A stretch of DNA of 63,192 bases, from positions 1 through 63,192 of IMG/VR virus record IMGVR_UViG_3300031566_000027. One strand, 5' to 3'. Shown one piece after another: positions 1 to 7,682 of the stretch (position 1 is its first letter; every line of letters begins with the position of its first letter). The notes under the pieces are model-generated. The model made no database searches. It was not told the DNA's origin and saw nothing but the letters and a program-made list of their open reading frames with translations. The position numbers were made by a program, and so were the translations under genes. The stretch comes from a virus.

Positions 1-349
1 TCTTGCCCGCGCTTTTTCTTTTTATTCCCTACCAGGCGGACCATTACATATTGAAAGGCATCGTGAATATGGCTGAACCGGTTCTTATCCGGATCGTTGA
101 AATACTCCCCGGTGTTGGCGATCTCTTTATAATGATATCCGCCCAAAAACCCGTTTAGCAGGCGAATACAACTCGGATCTATCAGGCATCCATCGATCCT
201 GGCCAGGATTCCATCGACCGCCTGGGTGCGTGCGGTGAAGTTCTGCTCTGAGCTCTCGACCGTTACGCCCTCCTCCTCCATTAAAAGCGCGTTGGAAGTG
301 AATCCGCCCTCTTTTTTACTGAATTTAGCCGCGCCGGCCGGATCCCCGT
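1..349. repeat. Left copy of the end repeat (349 bp)
   Basis: These bases repeat at 62844-63192 with 27 substitutions and no indels (about 92% identity). All mismatches fall between positions 57 and 249; the first 56 and last 100 bases are identical. The repeat lies within the large terminase coding sequence, and the reading frame is preserved across the junction when the ends are overlapped. I read it as circular-assembly overlap between two alleles rather than a physical terminal repeat. Confidence 0.9.
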
Positions 350-1436
350 AATCAATCCACTCGGCGCCGACATACAGCTTGTTACATTCACCGACAACCC
401 ACTTTGTAAAATCGATGATCCCCATTTTATCGTGGCAAAATTCTTTTAGAACATGGAATCGCATCGGGGAGGGATTGAAAACTACAATGCAGGCGGGCAC
501 ATTCCCGGAGTTATCCCAACCTCTATACAAGGTGCCCGGCCCGGTCCAGATCAGCGGCGCCTGGGCCTGATGGATCTCGCGCCTAAAATTATAATATACC
601 AATTTGCCCTTAACCAGGACACCTGGCTTGCCGTCCACATACATTTCGATCCAATCCGGAGTGTCTTTATAGTCCATCATTAGATCGTTGTAATATCCAG
701 GGCGCAGGTATTTTTCGTTTTCTCGAGGCGGTTGCCAAAAGCCCTCATGGTTTTGGAGCGGTTGCTGTTCAGGAATCGGGCCGGGCACAGGATTCTGCCA
801 GGCGAATTGATAATAGGTAGGCATTTCAGTATCAGGCGGGTTCGTTGTTTCGATCCCAAACCTGGGTAGAGGCATGGTTTCGTTGCCGTCCTCGGTGATC
901 CAGTTGGCCGGTATGGGCCCAAACCGTTCCTTGTACCATTCCACTGCCTTTTTCATTTTGGGGAAACGGCCGATCCTGTTTTTGAGCATCCTTTTGATAT
1001 TATCGGCCACTTCGATTGATTCATCGATCCAGTAACCGGTGATCTCTAAGGATTTAAACTTTTTAACATCGTCTGGACGATCGCAGGATCTAAATAAGAG
1101 GGTGACGGTAGGGCCATCGGGGTGCTTAATCGTGTATTTCTGCTCCTGCTTTAGGAATTGCCCCCATGGAAACCACTCGAATATCGTGGCCTGGGTAGTA
1201 TCGCGGAGCTCGGAGTAGGTGTTGCGGACAACTACGAATTTACATTCTTTAATGTAAAATTCGTTGTAAAGGTGCCAGGGGATAAGGTGGCAGATCTCCC
1301 ACGCGGCGCCGGTGGTCTTGCCGGATCCGACAGGGCCGACTATTGCGCGAATTTGAGCGGGTGACTTATGAAATTGGCGGATCGTGGAAATCGCGTCATA
1401 AGTTACTCGTTCCTCGCCGGCCTCGGGCGCGTGCAT
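1..1436 (-). CDS. terL: Terminase large subunit, N-terminal part (runs off left edge)
   Basis: ATPase-nuclease motor that packages DNA into the prohead. Reading minus from the ATG at 1436, the Walker A motif GPVGSGKTT is at about residues 34-42 and Walker B GYWIDE at about 134-139. The RuvC-like nuclease half shows candidate acidic residues in YRGWDNSGN, WIDYGDP and HIHDAFQ. Joined across the circle with 62804-63192 the protein is 491 residues, normal for TerL. The start is doubtful. A better ribosome site (AAGGGAGAGG) precedes an ATG at 1474, four bases after the upstream stop, but that ATG is one nucleotide out of frame and would give only a 23-residue peptide. A 1-nt indel near 1455-1460 would restore a longer N-terminus. 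Confidence 0.92.
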   Translation of the reverse strand, partial: MHAPEAGEERVTYDAISTIRQFHKSPAQIRAIVGPVGSGKTTGAAWEICHLIPWHLYNEFYIKECKFVVVRNTYSELRDTTQATIFEWFPWGQFLKQEQKYTIKHPDGPTVTLLFRSCDRPDDVKKFKSLEITGYWIDESIEVADNIKRMLKNRIGRFPKMKKAVEWYKERFGPIPANWITEDGNETMPLPRFGIETTNPPDTEMPTYYQFAWQNPVPGPIPEQQPLQNHEGFWQPPRENEKYLRPGYYNDLMMDYKDTPDWIEMYVDGKPGVLVKGKLVYYNFRREIHQAQAPLIWTGPGTLYRGWDNSGNVPACIVVFNPSPMRFHVLKEFCHDKMGIIDFTKWVVGECNKLYVGAEWIDYGDPAGAAKFSKKEGGFTSNALLMEEEGVTVESSEQNFTARTQAVDGILARIDGCLIDPSCIRLLNGFLGGYHYKEIANTGEYFNDPDKNRFSHIHDAFQYVMVRLVGNKKKKRGQ

Positions 1437-1478
1437 TGGGATGGTTGATAACGGCAAATTTCAATCTTCCGCATCGGA

Positions 1479-1805
1479 TTATCCTCTCCCTTGCTGCCGG
1501 AATCCTTTCCGGGGTCTAATCATTTTTTGCATTGGAATCCACTGGACGCCTCGACCTTTATACATGACGGCGCCGGATCCTTTATTAAAGGCCTCGAGAA
1601 TAGCGGCCTGTACTTCGGTGGGCTCAAAGATGGTTACGCCATCATATCGACCAATGGCGCCGGTAAAGAGGGGATTACCTGCCGGCGCCGGTGCTACATT
1701 CCGACCGGCTGCCGACAGTAAACCCGGCGCCAAACCCATCGCCAGTACTCCTGTACCGATCGATTTTAGGAATTGACGCCTATTAATTCTGGCCACATTT
1801 TCCAT
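1479..1805 (-). CDS. Small exported protein with twin-arginine (Tat) signal
   Basis: 108 residues with ribosome site AAGGAT before the ATG. Residues 9-16 (RRQFLKSI) match the Tat motif RRxFLK, followed by a moderately hydrophobic stretch (GVLAMGLAPGLLSAA) with a plausible A-x-A-type cleavage region. The mature part would be only about 75 residues and shows no family I recognise. It sits between the small and large terminase genes, an odd place for an exported protein, and its stop is four bases before a candidate start of the terminase gene. Likely a moron acting in the host envelope; function unknown. Confidence 0.72.
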   Translation of the reverse strand: MENVARINRRQFLKSIGTGVLAMGLAPGLLSAAGRNVAPAPAGNPLFTGAIGRYDGVTIFEPTEVQAAILEAFNKGSGAVMYKGRGVQWIPMQKMIRPRKGFRQQGRG

Positions 1806-1913
1806 AATATCCTTGCAAATGGCCTATTTTAGGGGTTTCGCGTGAAAATTGGCCTCCTTAGATCGCCATATTCGGCCGATCGCGGAGTGCCGCTTGTGTT
1901 AGCTTGCGTGTTT

Positions 1914-2570
1914 TTAGCCTGTTTCCGCCGGAATCTGGTCCTTGCTCATCCCGGCATATCTCGGCTTATCCAGATCGCCAATGATATAATAATTGATTGA
2001 TTCGGCTGCCGCGCCATCGCCATCAATCTTAAAAGCCTGCCGTTGAAGCGGTACAATTTTAGATAGTACCTCTGATACCGTTTTCAAGGTGGTGTTGCGT
2101 TCTTTAATCGCCAGGCTTGCGGCCACCACCAGATTTTTCTTTACGCGGTCAGCTGTCATTAGTTTTGCCATGATACCCTGGGCATTTTCAAGATCATCCA
2201 GGGTTACATCAACCTGTTTAAGGATTTTGGTAAATAAAACCTTGTGGGCCCCAATAACTCCGGCGCCTTTCTCACCGTATCGCTCAATCGCCTCGGAATA
2301 GTTCTCAGCTGTAATAGCCTCCTGTAACTCCGCCTCAATGGTCTTTTTATTTATCGAGTCGCGTACATCATCGGACAGCTGCCGGTGCCATCCCAGGCGT
2401 TCGGCCTTTTTCATTATGGCTTGACGGCTCGGGCCATAAGTGCGCGATATTGCTGCAATACTAAGTTGGCCGACCAGATATTCCTCTTTTACGGATTCCC
2501 ATATCTCGTCCGGATATCCGTTGCCGTTCCCGTTGCCGTTCCCGTTGCCGTTTGTGTGCCCGTTCGCCAT
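1914..2570 (-). CDS. terS: Terminase small subunit
   Basis: 218 residues. After a low-complexity Gly-Asn tract (residues 7-18), residues about 20-60 form a helix-turn-helix (YLVGQLSIAAISRTYGPSRQ, then KKAERLGW), typical of small terminase DNA-binding domains. The remainder is helical, as expected for oligomerisation. Position upstream of TerL in the same direction supports the call. The start overlaps the upstream gene by 110 bases, and the overlap contains tandem 12-base repeats that encode (GN)n here and RQRE-type repeats in the other frame. Confidence 0.85.
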   Translation of the reverse strand: MANGHTNGNGNGNGNGNGYPDEIWESVKEEYLVGQLSIAAISRTYGPSRQAIMKKAERLGWHRQLSDDVRDSINKKTIEAELQEAITAENYSEAIERYGEKGAGVIGAHKVLFTKILKQVDVTLDDLENAQGIMAKLMTADRVKKNLVVAASLAIKERNTTLKTVSEVLSKIVPLQRQAFKIDGDGAAAESINYYIIGDLDKPRYAGMSKDQIPAETG

Positions 2571-2949
2571 TTCTATTATACCTTACCAGGTTGCGGATAA
2601 GTTGCACCTGTAACCGGTATTCTGTTTGCTTGTCTAATGATAATTCATTAAAAGATACCATGTAAGGTTTTAATCTGGCAACATTTTTTTCATCGAGGGC
2701 ATTATCCGCGATCATTTGTTGGGTAGTTACAACCCATTTTTCATGTAACTCCCGGGGCCTTATGCCCGGATCCTCAATAATTGCAAGCGTTAAGTCCTCA
2801 AAACTTTCCTTATCGACCGGATTTACCTTGTCGATATCCGGTTCGCGTGTAACCCCACTGACAACCCCGGCAAAAAGCGCGATCATTCCGTGAACGATTC
2901 TGCCAATTTGATCATCGGATAGCTCTAAAAACGTACTTTCTTGATCCAT
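2461..2949 (-). CDS. Hypothetical protein upstream of small terminase
   Basis: 162 residues from the ATG at 2949, preceded by AAGGGG at a good distance; an upstream in-frame ATG at 2982 lacks a site. The N-terminal 130 residues are helical and acidic (SDDQIGRIVHGMIALF, then a region ending RLQVQLIRNLVRYNRNGE). The last 35 residues are basic and read through the Gly-Asn repeat of terS in another frame, so the ancestral stop may have been lost or the repeat may have expanded. No family recognised; it may assist terminase. Confidence 0.68.
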   Translation of the reverse strand: MDQESTFLELSDDQIGRIVHGMIALFAGVVSGVTREPDIDKVNPVDKESFEDLTLAIIEDPGIRPRELHEKWVVTTQQMIADNALDEKNVARLKPYMVSFNELSLDKQTEYRLQVQLIRNLVRYNRNGERAHKRQRERQRERQRISGRDMGIRKRGISGRPT

Positions 2950-3053
2950 GATATCCCCTTTTTTTGATCCCCGGGGCCACATTCAACCCCGGGGATCCGC
3001 GCTTACGCGCCCACCTTTATGGCCAGGTCCGCCCTCGGGCGCCCGCCTCGGTG

Positions 3054-3233
3054 TTATTCGGTTTGACCTCCGTAAATTTTATCAAACTCCGCTCGGACGG
3101 TTTTGGTTCTCAATTCCTGATCGGCCGCCATGGCATCTATTTCCTCCGGCGTCTTGCCGGCCGTGGCCTTTTCATACAACCGGACGCCCGCCTCTAAAAA
3201 CGACATTAGGATAATAAGCTGACTTGCGTTCAT
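3054..3233 (-). CDS. Small helical protein
   Basis: 59 residues, starting MNASQLIILMSFLEAG and ending with IYGGQTE. A strong AGGAGG-type site precedes the ATG at 3233. The protein is predicted to be mostly helical and slightly amphipathic, without a clear membrane helix. It lies between the lipoprotein gene and the gene upstream of terS on the same strand. No family recognised. Confidence 0.65.
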   Translation of the reverse strand: MNASQLIILMSFLEAGVRLYEKATAGKTPEEIDAMAADQELRTKTVRAEFDKIYGGQTE

Positions 3234-3261
3234 GGTTTTTAACCTCCTGGTTTAATTGTGG

Positions 3262-3648
3262 TTATTCATTAAGATACTTGGCGATAATACCGACCATCTG
3301 CCCGCGGAGTCTTAGCCAGGCGGAATTATATTCGGCCGGATCTTTCGTTGGATCCATCAGGGCTATTTTCCATCCATCGAGGGTAGTTTCGATCGCATCC
3401 ATCACCGGAGTCAAGTCCTTGTGCATATTCGCTTTCTGCTCTTGCGTCAAAACCGGTGCGTAGGCCGTAAGGGCCTCAACCTGGTCATTATAAAACTTGC
3501 GGGCCGTGACATATTGCCCCTTTGGCGTTTCGGGGATCGGATTGCCCTGGAATTGTGCGCATCCTCCGCCGGCCAGTGCGAGGGCCAGGAATAGACAAAC
3601 GACATAAACCATGCAATCTGCGATTTCAATACGGATCTGTTTTCCCAT
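3262..3648 (-). CDS. Lipoprotein, candidate outer spanin
   Basis: 128 residues from the ATG at 3648 (AAGGAAAGGAG site upstream). After a basic N-terminus a hydrophobic stretch ends in the lipobox LAGGGC, giving a lipidated Cys at about residue 30. The mature part is helical. It follows the holin-like gene and a membrane-anchored coiled-coil gene, so an outer-membrane spanin role in lysis of a Gram-negative host is likely, though it is longer than the usual Rz1-type protein. A periplasmic regulator is an alternative. Confidence 0.7.
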   Translation of the reverse strand: MGKQIRIEIADCMVYVVCLFLALALAGGGCAQFQGNPIPETPKGQYVTARKFYNDQVEALTAYAPVLTQEQKANMHKDLTPVMDAIETTLDGWKIALMDPTKDPAEYNSAWLRLRGQMVGIIAKYLNE

Positions 3649-3667
3649 TTTAAGAATCTCCTTTCCT

Positions 3668-4102
3668 TTATTGGGCCGGAATCCTGGGCTCTTGCATCCC
3701 GGCATCGGTTTTCATCCGTTTGGTGCTGATTAGGGCCACTTCGATCTGACCCGATACAAAATCATCAAGGTTGTCGATCCCTGCTTGCAGGATCTTTTTG
3801 GTGCCCGGGGGAATCTGCCGGCTGATCCGCTCAATCGCCATCGATTTCAGCTGTACGGCCTCCGCGTGGGATACGACACCATCGGCCGCCGCCTCCTTAA
3901 CCGTTTCATTGATCTGAGTAACCGTGTTTTGGATCACCTGCCCCAAAACCGCGAGCGAATCATCAAGGGCCTGGGAGTCTGTCTTTTTCTTTACCCAATT
4001 CCGGAGCTCATAAAGCAACCAGGTTAAAATGATAGATACGGCCGACAATCCCGCCGGCAAAACGATAGCCATTAATTGATCAACCATGCTTTTATCGTCC
4101 AT
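3668..4102 (-). CDS. Putative holin (LLH-like)
   Basis: 144 residues. One strong membrane helix lies near the N-terminus (residues about 13-33, IVLPAGLSAVSIILTWLLYE), followed by a charged RNWVKKK segment and a long helical tail. This layout resembles LLH-family phage holins. It overlaps the upstream gene by 11 bases and sits 20 bases before the lipoprotein gene, forming a compact lysis cassette. The endolysin is 5 kb upstream on the same strand. Confidence 0.65.
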   Translation of the reverse strand: MDDKSMVDQLMAIVLPAGLSAVSIILTWLLYELRNWVKKKTDSQALDDSLAVLGQVIQNTVTQINETVKEAAADGVVSHAEAVQLKSMAIERISRQIPPGTKKILQAGIDNLDDFVSGQIEVALISTKRMKTDAGMQEPRIPAQ

Positions 4103-4580
4103 TAATCCGCCTCGCTGACTTATGGTTTCCGTTAGCTTTTAACAAAGTCAATACCCGCTCATCTAAGCGAGATAACAAATCCGATTGCCTATCCAATTTC
4201 GTTGAAATGCTTACAACGTGCCTTTGCATCGAATCCTTGTAAACGTCAAAATCATGCAGGGGCACCATTTCTTTTCGAGCGGTTTCACGCCTCTTATCCA
4301 TATCCCTTAAATCAACCTTTATTTCATCTATCCGCCCGCACACGATCCGTTGGCAGGTGATTTTATGATCCTGGAATTGACTCTCCAACCGCTCAAATTC
4401 CGTTTTAAATTGGCTTGTTGTCATGGAGTTGCCCTCCAATGTTTGCATCTTGACCGAAAGGTGGCCTATGCCATCTCTCAGGTTCGGGATCGCAAACCGG
4501 ATTGTGCCCCATACCGCCGCCGCCGCCGCCAGAAACATCGCCGCCAAACCTATCAGGATATGAATGTCTTTTAAAAGCAC
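4092..4580 (-). CDS. Membrane-anchored coiled-coil protein, candidate inner spanin
   Basis: 162 residues using the GTG at 4580, which has GGAG eight bases upstream; an upstream TTG at 4622 falls inside the terminator stem. An N-terminal membrane helix (ILIGLAAMFLAAAAAV) is followed by heptad-like sequence (FKTEFERLESQFQDHK, later KLDRQSDLLSRLDERVLTLL). One anchor plus a periplasmic coiled coil next to a holin and a lipoprotein suggests an i-spanin, but the family is not recognised directly. Confidence 0.6.
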   Translation of the reverse strand: MLLKDIHILIGLAAMFLAAAAAVWGTIRFAIPNLRDGIGHLSVKMQTLEGNSMTTSQFKTEFERLESQFQDHKITCQRIVCGRIDEIKVDLRDMDKRRETARKEMVPLHDFDVYKDSMQRHVVSISTKLDRQSDLLSRLDERVLTLLKANGNHKSARRINGR

Positions 4581-4622
4581 AAGATTAGCTCCGAAAAGAT
4601 AATTGGGGCCTCTTAAATGCAA

Positions 4623-4653
4623 AAACCCCGGAGGCGGTCACTCCCCGGGGTTT
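4623..4653 (-). terminator. Rho-independent terminator before the lysis cassette
   Basis: A perfect 9-bp stem, AAACCCCGG at 4623-4631 pairing with CCGGGGTTT at 4645-4653, encloses a 13-nt loop. On the minus strand it is followed by a TTTTT run. It lies downstream of the gene ending at 4751 and would end or attenuate the accessory-gene transcript before the lysis and packaging genes. Confidence 0.82.
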
Positions 4654-4750
4654 CGGCAAAAGAAGAAGATTGAATTGATGGATCCATGAGATCACCAGAA
4701 AACGTGCTAAATTGACTCAGGATGATGAATTTTGCATAGGATAAGACTAT

Positions 4751-5071
4751 TTACTCGGGTTTGTCAACCTCTTTTGGATCCTCGGCCGTTTTGTGACCAT
4801 CAAACGGCCTTTTCAGGTTTTTCACAACATCATAAATCGTCTTGCAAAATTTCAAGGCCTCGAGCGGGTCCAAACTTAACACCTGGACCTGCCGACCAAA
4901 ATTAACAATCACCTGGCCGTTTTGCTCTGCAACCCCAATTTGCAACTTGCTCGGACCGATCGGCGTCTGGATCCCCTGGGCCGCGGCCGCCCTTTTTAGA
5001 ATTTCCAGGATATTGCCGGCCGTCACTACCTCTTTCATGGGATCTAACTTGATTTCTTTTTCATCTGGCAT
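4751..5071 (-). CDS. Hypothetical protein
   Basis: 106 residues, acidic at both ends, with a helical segment (ILEILKRAAAAQG) followed by alternating beta-like sequence (LQIGVAEQNGQVIVNFGRQV). The start overlaps the stop of the upstream gene by one base, so translation is coupled. No family recognised. It is the last gene before the terminator at 4623-4653. Confidence 0.65.
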   Translation of the reverse strand: MPDEKEIKLDPMKEVVTAGNILEILKRAAAAQGIQTPIGPSKLQIGVAEQNGQVIVNFGRQVQVLSLDPLEALKFCKTIYDVVKNLKRPFDGHKTAEDPKEVDKPE

Positions 5072-5286
5072 TAAAATAACCCCCTTTCATCCTCGGTGAT
5101 TTCTCGATAGGCGTTTTCAAAAACCTCTTTGGGGCTCCACGATCGATAGCCGTCTGGATAAAGCACCTGATACCCCTCGCGGTTATCATGCAGTGTCGGA
5201 GATCCCTTGCTCTCCCGAAAATCGTTCTCACTGCAAGGAAACGCTCTAATCAATTTAGTGCCGATATACAATTTTGACTCGGGCAT
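5071..5286 (-). CDS. Small conserved-type phage protein
   Basis: 71 residues with a near-consensus AAAGGAGG site. The C-terminal half (GYQVLYPDGYRSWSPKEVFE, then AYREITEDE) has the look of a small phage protein family seen in many tailed phages, for which I know no function. Tightly linked to the next gene. Confidence 0.72.
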   Translation of the reverse strand: MPESKLYIGTKLIRAFPCSENDFRESKGSPTLHDNREGYQVLYPDGYRSWSPKEVFENAYREITEDERGLF

Positions 5287-5298
5287 GGTCTACCTCCT

Positions 5299-5502
5299 TT
5301 ATGTTTTGAATCCCAGGCTCTTGCTTATCCTGGTATGCTCGGCCGGGCCCACGGCCTCCCGTTGCGCGTGCATCACTTTTTTGTAATAATCTCCGGCCTC
5401 TCCCTGAAAAGCAGGATCGCCGGGTTTGGAAAAGCGCCATCTATTCATTAATGCGTAATAGCTTGCATTGTCAATCCAATCCTTTAGGTCTTTATCTATC
5501 AT
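5299..5502 (-). CDS. Small phage protein
   Basis: 67 residues from the ATG at 5502, which has an AAGGCGG-type site; an in-frame ATG at 5571 has none. Contains IDNASYYALMNRWRFSKPGD and a C-terminal helix. This pattern recurs in small accessory proteins of tailed phages. Function unknown. Confidence 0.65.
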   Translation of the reverse strand: MIDKDLKDWIDNASYYALMNRWRFSKPGDPAFQGEAGDYYKKVMHAQREAVGPAEHTRISKSLGFKT

Positions 5503-5659
5503 GCGCACCGCCTTAACGCCCGGCGATCCGTGACAACCCGTTCGCCGGTATCTAAAAATTCGATTAGCCATGAATTAAGCCGGCCATGAGCGAGGCGAAA
5601 GCATAGCCGGCCTTTCAACCTGGCTCTTACCGGGTTATTGCCCCAATAATAGACATAGA

Positions 5660-6547
5660 TCAATTATACCTCTTTCCGCCGGCTTTGAGCACATAGTCCT
5701 TAATCACCGCGCCTAATCTCTTATTACCTCGAATGTGAGCAGGACAATAAACAGTGCCGACAAAATGGCCAAACGCCGGCCGCTCTGCTGAGTAATGCTT
5801 TTTATGGGCCCGGCAAAAATGCAACCGGTTTTTCCACATATCCTTTGGCTCGCCATCGGGATAGCGAGGCTTTTTCGGATCAATTACCAGTGTTTTGTAG
5901 GTGAATAGGGGGATCTTGTTTTTCTTTTTCCTGGCCGCCTGCAATCGTTTTTTCGGCCATATCGTTTTGACCGCCACGCCCTCGGCATTGAGCAAGCGCA
6001 AAGCGCAAATGATAACCCAAAACTTAGCAGTGTAAACCTTGTCAAAATAATCGGTAACTTCAAACGGCGGATCAAAATCAATGCCGCCGGATTCGCCCGG
6101 GTTCCAAACTAACATTATCTTAGTATTGCCTTTGCCTGGTTCTATATCCCCATCCATCTTAACGTAACAAAACAAAGGTTCCACCAACCACTTGCCGGCC
6201 GTCAAGCTGCCGGATTTATAAAAGGCGTGAAACTCAAACTCACTTGGCGCCTCCTCGAAAGTTTGTGCTAAAATGGCGTATTGTATCAACTCGCCGTTTC
6301 GCCGGGATACCTGATTATATTCAAATAGGCATAAATCATAAGGCCAAATTAAATCCTCTCGCATCGTTGAATCTTGAAACGCTCTAAGGGGTTCCGGAAA
6401 TAGCTCGCTCAATTTCTCCATATCGCCATAATGAAATTTGTGGCTTGATTTAATTAGCTTACAGAGCTCCGGAATGTGCTTTAGATTCTCACCTATATAT
6501 TTAGGCGCCAACTCTTTTAAATCCTCTATGATATGATGAGCTTGCAT
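5660..6547 (-). CDS. Phage protein with Cys/His-rich C-terminus
   Basis: 295 residues from the ATG at 6547 (AGGAGG site). The C-terminal part carries a basic linker (QAARKKKNKIP) and then RLHFCRAHKKHYSAERPAFG and VGTVYCPAHIRG. This pairing of Cys and His residues suggests a metal-binding or nucleic-acid-binding module, and similar tails occur in uncharacterised phage proteins. The N-terminal two thirds are mixed alpha/beta with no motif I recognise. Bases 5572-5659 downstream hold a GC-rich imperfect inverted repeat. Confidence 0.7.
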   Translation of the reverse strand: MQAHHIIEDLKELAPKYIGENLKHIPELCKLIKSSHKFHYGDMEKLSELFPEPLRAFQDSTMREDLIWPYDLCLFEYNQVSRRNGELIQYAILAQTFEEAPSEFEFHAFYKSGSLTAGKWLVEPLFCYVKMDGDIEPGKGNTKIMLVWNPGESGGIDFDPPFEVTDYFDKVYTAKFWVIICALRLLNAEGVAVKTIWPKKRLQAARKKKNKIPLFTYKTLVIDPKKPRYPDGEPKDMWKNRLHFCRAHKKHYSAERPAFGHFVGTVYCPAHIRGNKRLGAVIKDYVLKAGGKRYN

Positions 6548-6555
6548 GGATCCTC

Positions 6556-6744
6556 CTATGAAAGGTTTGATACCTTTCCGCACCGATCGCAGTACATTTT
6601 TGAATACTTTATAAAGCCGGCCAGGGGATCCCGTTTGGCGAGCTCGGCAATCTCTTTTGACGGCGCGATACCCTTTATAGCATCACCGGTCCACACATGA
6701 TCACCGATCAGGCAAAGGAACTTGCCCCACAAACTTTTAAGCAT
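6556..6744 (-). CDS. Small protein with single CxxC pair
   Basis: 62 residues from the ATG at 6744 with an AAAGGGGG site; the longer in-frame reading to 6801 lacks one. The N-terminus (LKSLWGKFLCLIGDHVW) resembles the start of small phage zinc-binding proteins, and the C-terminus ends with YCDRCGK, half of a zinc ribbon. Function unknown. Confidence 0.65.
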   Translation of the reverse strand: MLKSLWGKFLCLIGDHVWTGDAIKGIAPSKEIAELAKRDPLAGFIKYSKMYCDRCGKVSNLS

Positions 6745-6778
6745 AAAACCCCCTTTCAACTCTATCCATCCGAAAATT

Positions 6779-6907
6779 TTAAAATAAATGCCTTGCGGCA
6801 AAAAATCCTAAAATAAATCCGAGGCATAAACCGTATACCGTAAATATGATAAGGCCCAGCAACGGTGAATCGTTTTCAATAATTACTTCTTTTTTTTCAT
6901 TATCCAT
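6779..6907 (-). CDS. Small membrane protein
   Basis: 42 residues from the ATG at 6907 (AAAAGG site). A charged N-terminus is followed by one membrane helix with glycines (LLGLIIFTVYGLCLGFILGF). It may act in the inner membrane, for example in exclusion or lysis control; there is no direct evidence. Confidence 0.6.
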   Translation of the reverse strand: MDNEKKEVIIENDSPLLGLIIFTVYGLCLGFILGFFAARHLF

Positions 6908-6923
6908 TTTAACCTTTTCTTTT

Positions 6924-7202
6924 TCATAACCGACCATTTTCCTCAAAATCAAATAGGATCTGATCCGGATCATAGGTCATGGTTTCGGAATCCTTAACGC
7001 GGATCTTAACAAAGTTGATCTCGGTTTTTACTCCGATCTTGCCCTTATCGGTCCGGGCAATCTGGCATCCGAAACCGACCTTGACATTATGGCCGCCATC
7101 GATAAAGGCCACCTGGATATCATCCGCGTACTGCTCGAAAAACTTATCGATCGTCCGCATGGCCGCCTGCTTAACTGTCTGTAATTTTAATTTATCGCTC
7201 AT
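6924..7202 (-). CDS. Hypothetical protein
   Basis: 92 residues, with AAGGGGG before the ATG. A helical N-terminus (VKQAAMRTIDKFFEQYADD) is followed by beta-strand-like sequence (GHNVKVGFGCQIARTD, GVKTEINFVKIRVKD). A compact alpha/beta protein with no recognised family. First gene after the terminator-like structure at 7240-7320. Confidence 0.65.
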   Translation of the reverse strand: MSDKLKLQTVKQAAMRTIDKFFEQYADDIQVAFIDGGHNVKVGFGCQIARTDKGKIGVKTEINFVKIRVKDSETMTYDPDQILFDFEENGRL

Positions 7203-7239
7203 GGTTCCCCCTTATTACCGTTAGTTTTTGTGCATTAAT

Positions 7240-7320
7240 AAAAACCTGGCCGGGCCGCAATCCTAATTGATATTCAATCGGCTACTGTTAAAAGGATTAT
7301 CAGCGCGTCACCCGGCCAGG
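7240..7320 (-). terminator. Terminator-like structure with a long, structured loop
   Basis: CCCGGCCAGG at 7311-7320 and CCTGGCCGGG at 7245-7254 form a perfect 10-bp inverted repeat. On the minus strand the second arm is followed by TTTTT (7244-7240). The 56-nt interior contains smaller pairings (AATCC with GGATT; TTGA-ATA-TCAA). It follows the gene ending at 7329. It could be a terminator with an elaborate loop or a structured RNA element. Confidence 0.6.
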
Positions 7321-7328
7321 CGGTTAAT

Positions 7329-7682
7329 CTATCCCGCACCCGCCGGCTCGGGCTCCTTTGCCTGTCCGGATATTCTTATAGGATGGCGCAACTCCACCGA
7401 TTCCACCGTTGTTAGTTCCTCACGTTGCGGACGGTTCTGGTGCACATACCCTGGATCAGGCACCGCAACCGGGCCACCGCCGGCGCGTAATGCGTTACAT
7501 TTACAATAGGCCTTTTCAACTGCCTCCGGATCCGCAAAATATTGTTTAAGGGCCTTTAGCATTTTGTTGGTGTTCTCATAGGATAATTGAGCGCATCCAA
7601 CACTCACAATGACCCCCCCGTTCACCGTTGGCTCGATAATGATACGATACGGAAACGCGAGCTCGAATTTTAAATCAGACAT
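7329..7682 (-). CDS. Hypothetical protein
   Basis: 117 residues, overlapping the upstream candidate anti-CBASS gene by 8 bases. The N-terminal 60 residues look beta-rich then helical (YRIIIEPTVNGGVIVSVG, then a segment with TNKMLKALKQYF), and the C-terminal part is proline- and charge-rich. One CKC motif is present. No family recognised; translational coupling suggests related roles. Confidence 0.62.
   Translation of the reverse strand: MSDLKFELAFPYRIIIEPTVNGGVIVSVGCAQLSYENTNKMLKALKQYFADPEAVEKAYCKCNALRAGGGPVAVPDPGYVHQNRPQREELTTVESVELRHPIRISGQAKEPEPAGAG

Noticed and set aside
1441-1776. Plus-strand 111-codon frame opposite the Tat-signal gene
   Set aside because: Lies antisense to a gene with a clear signal peptide and good ribosome site; no motif of its own.
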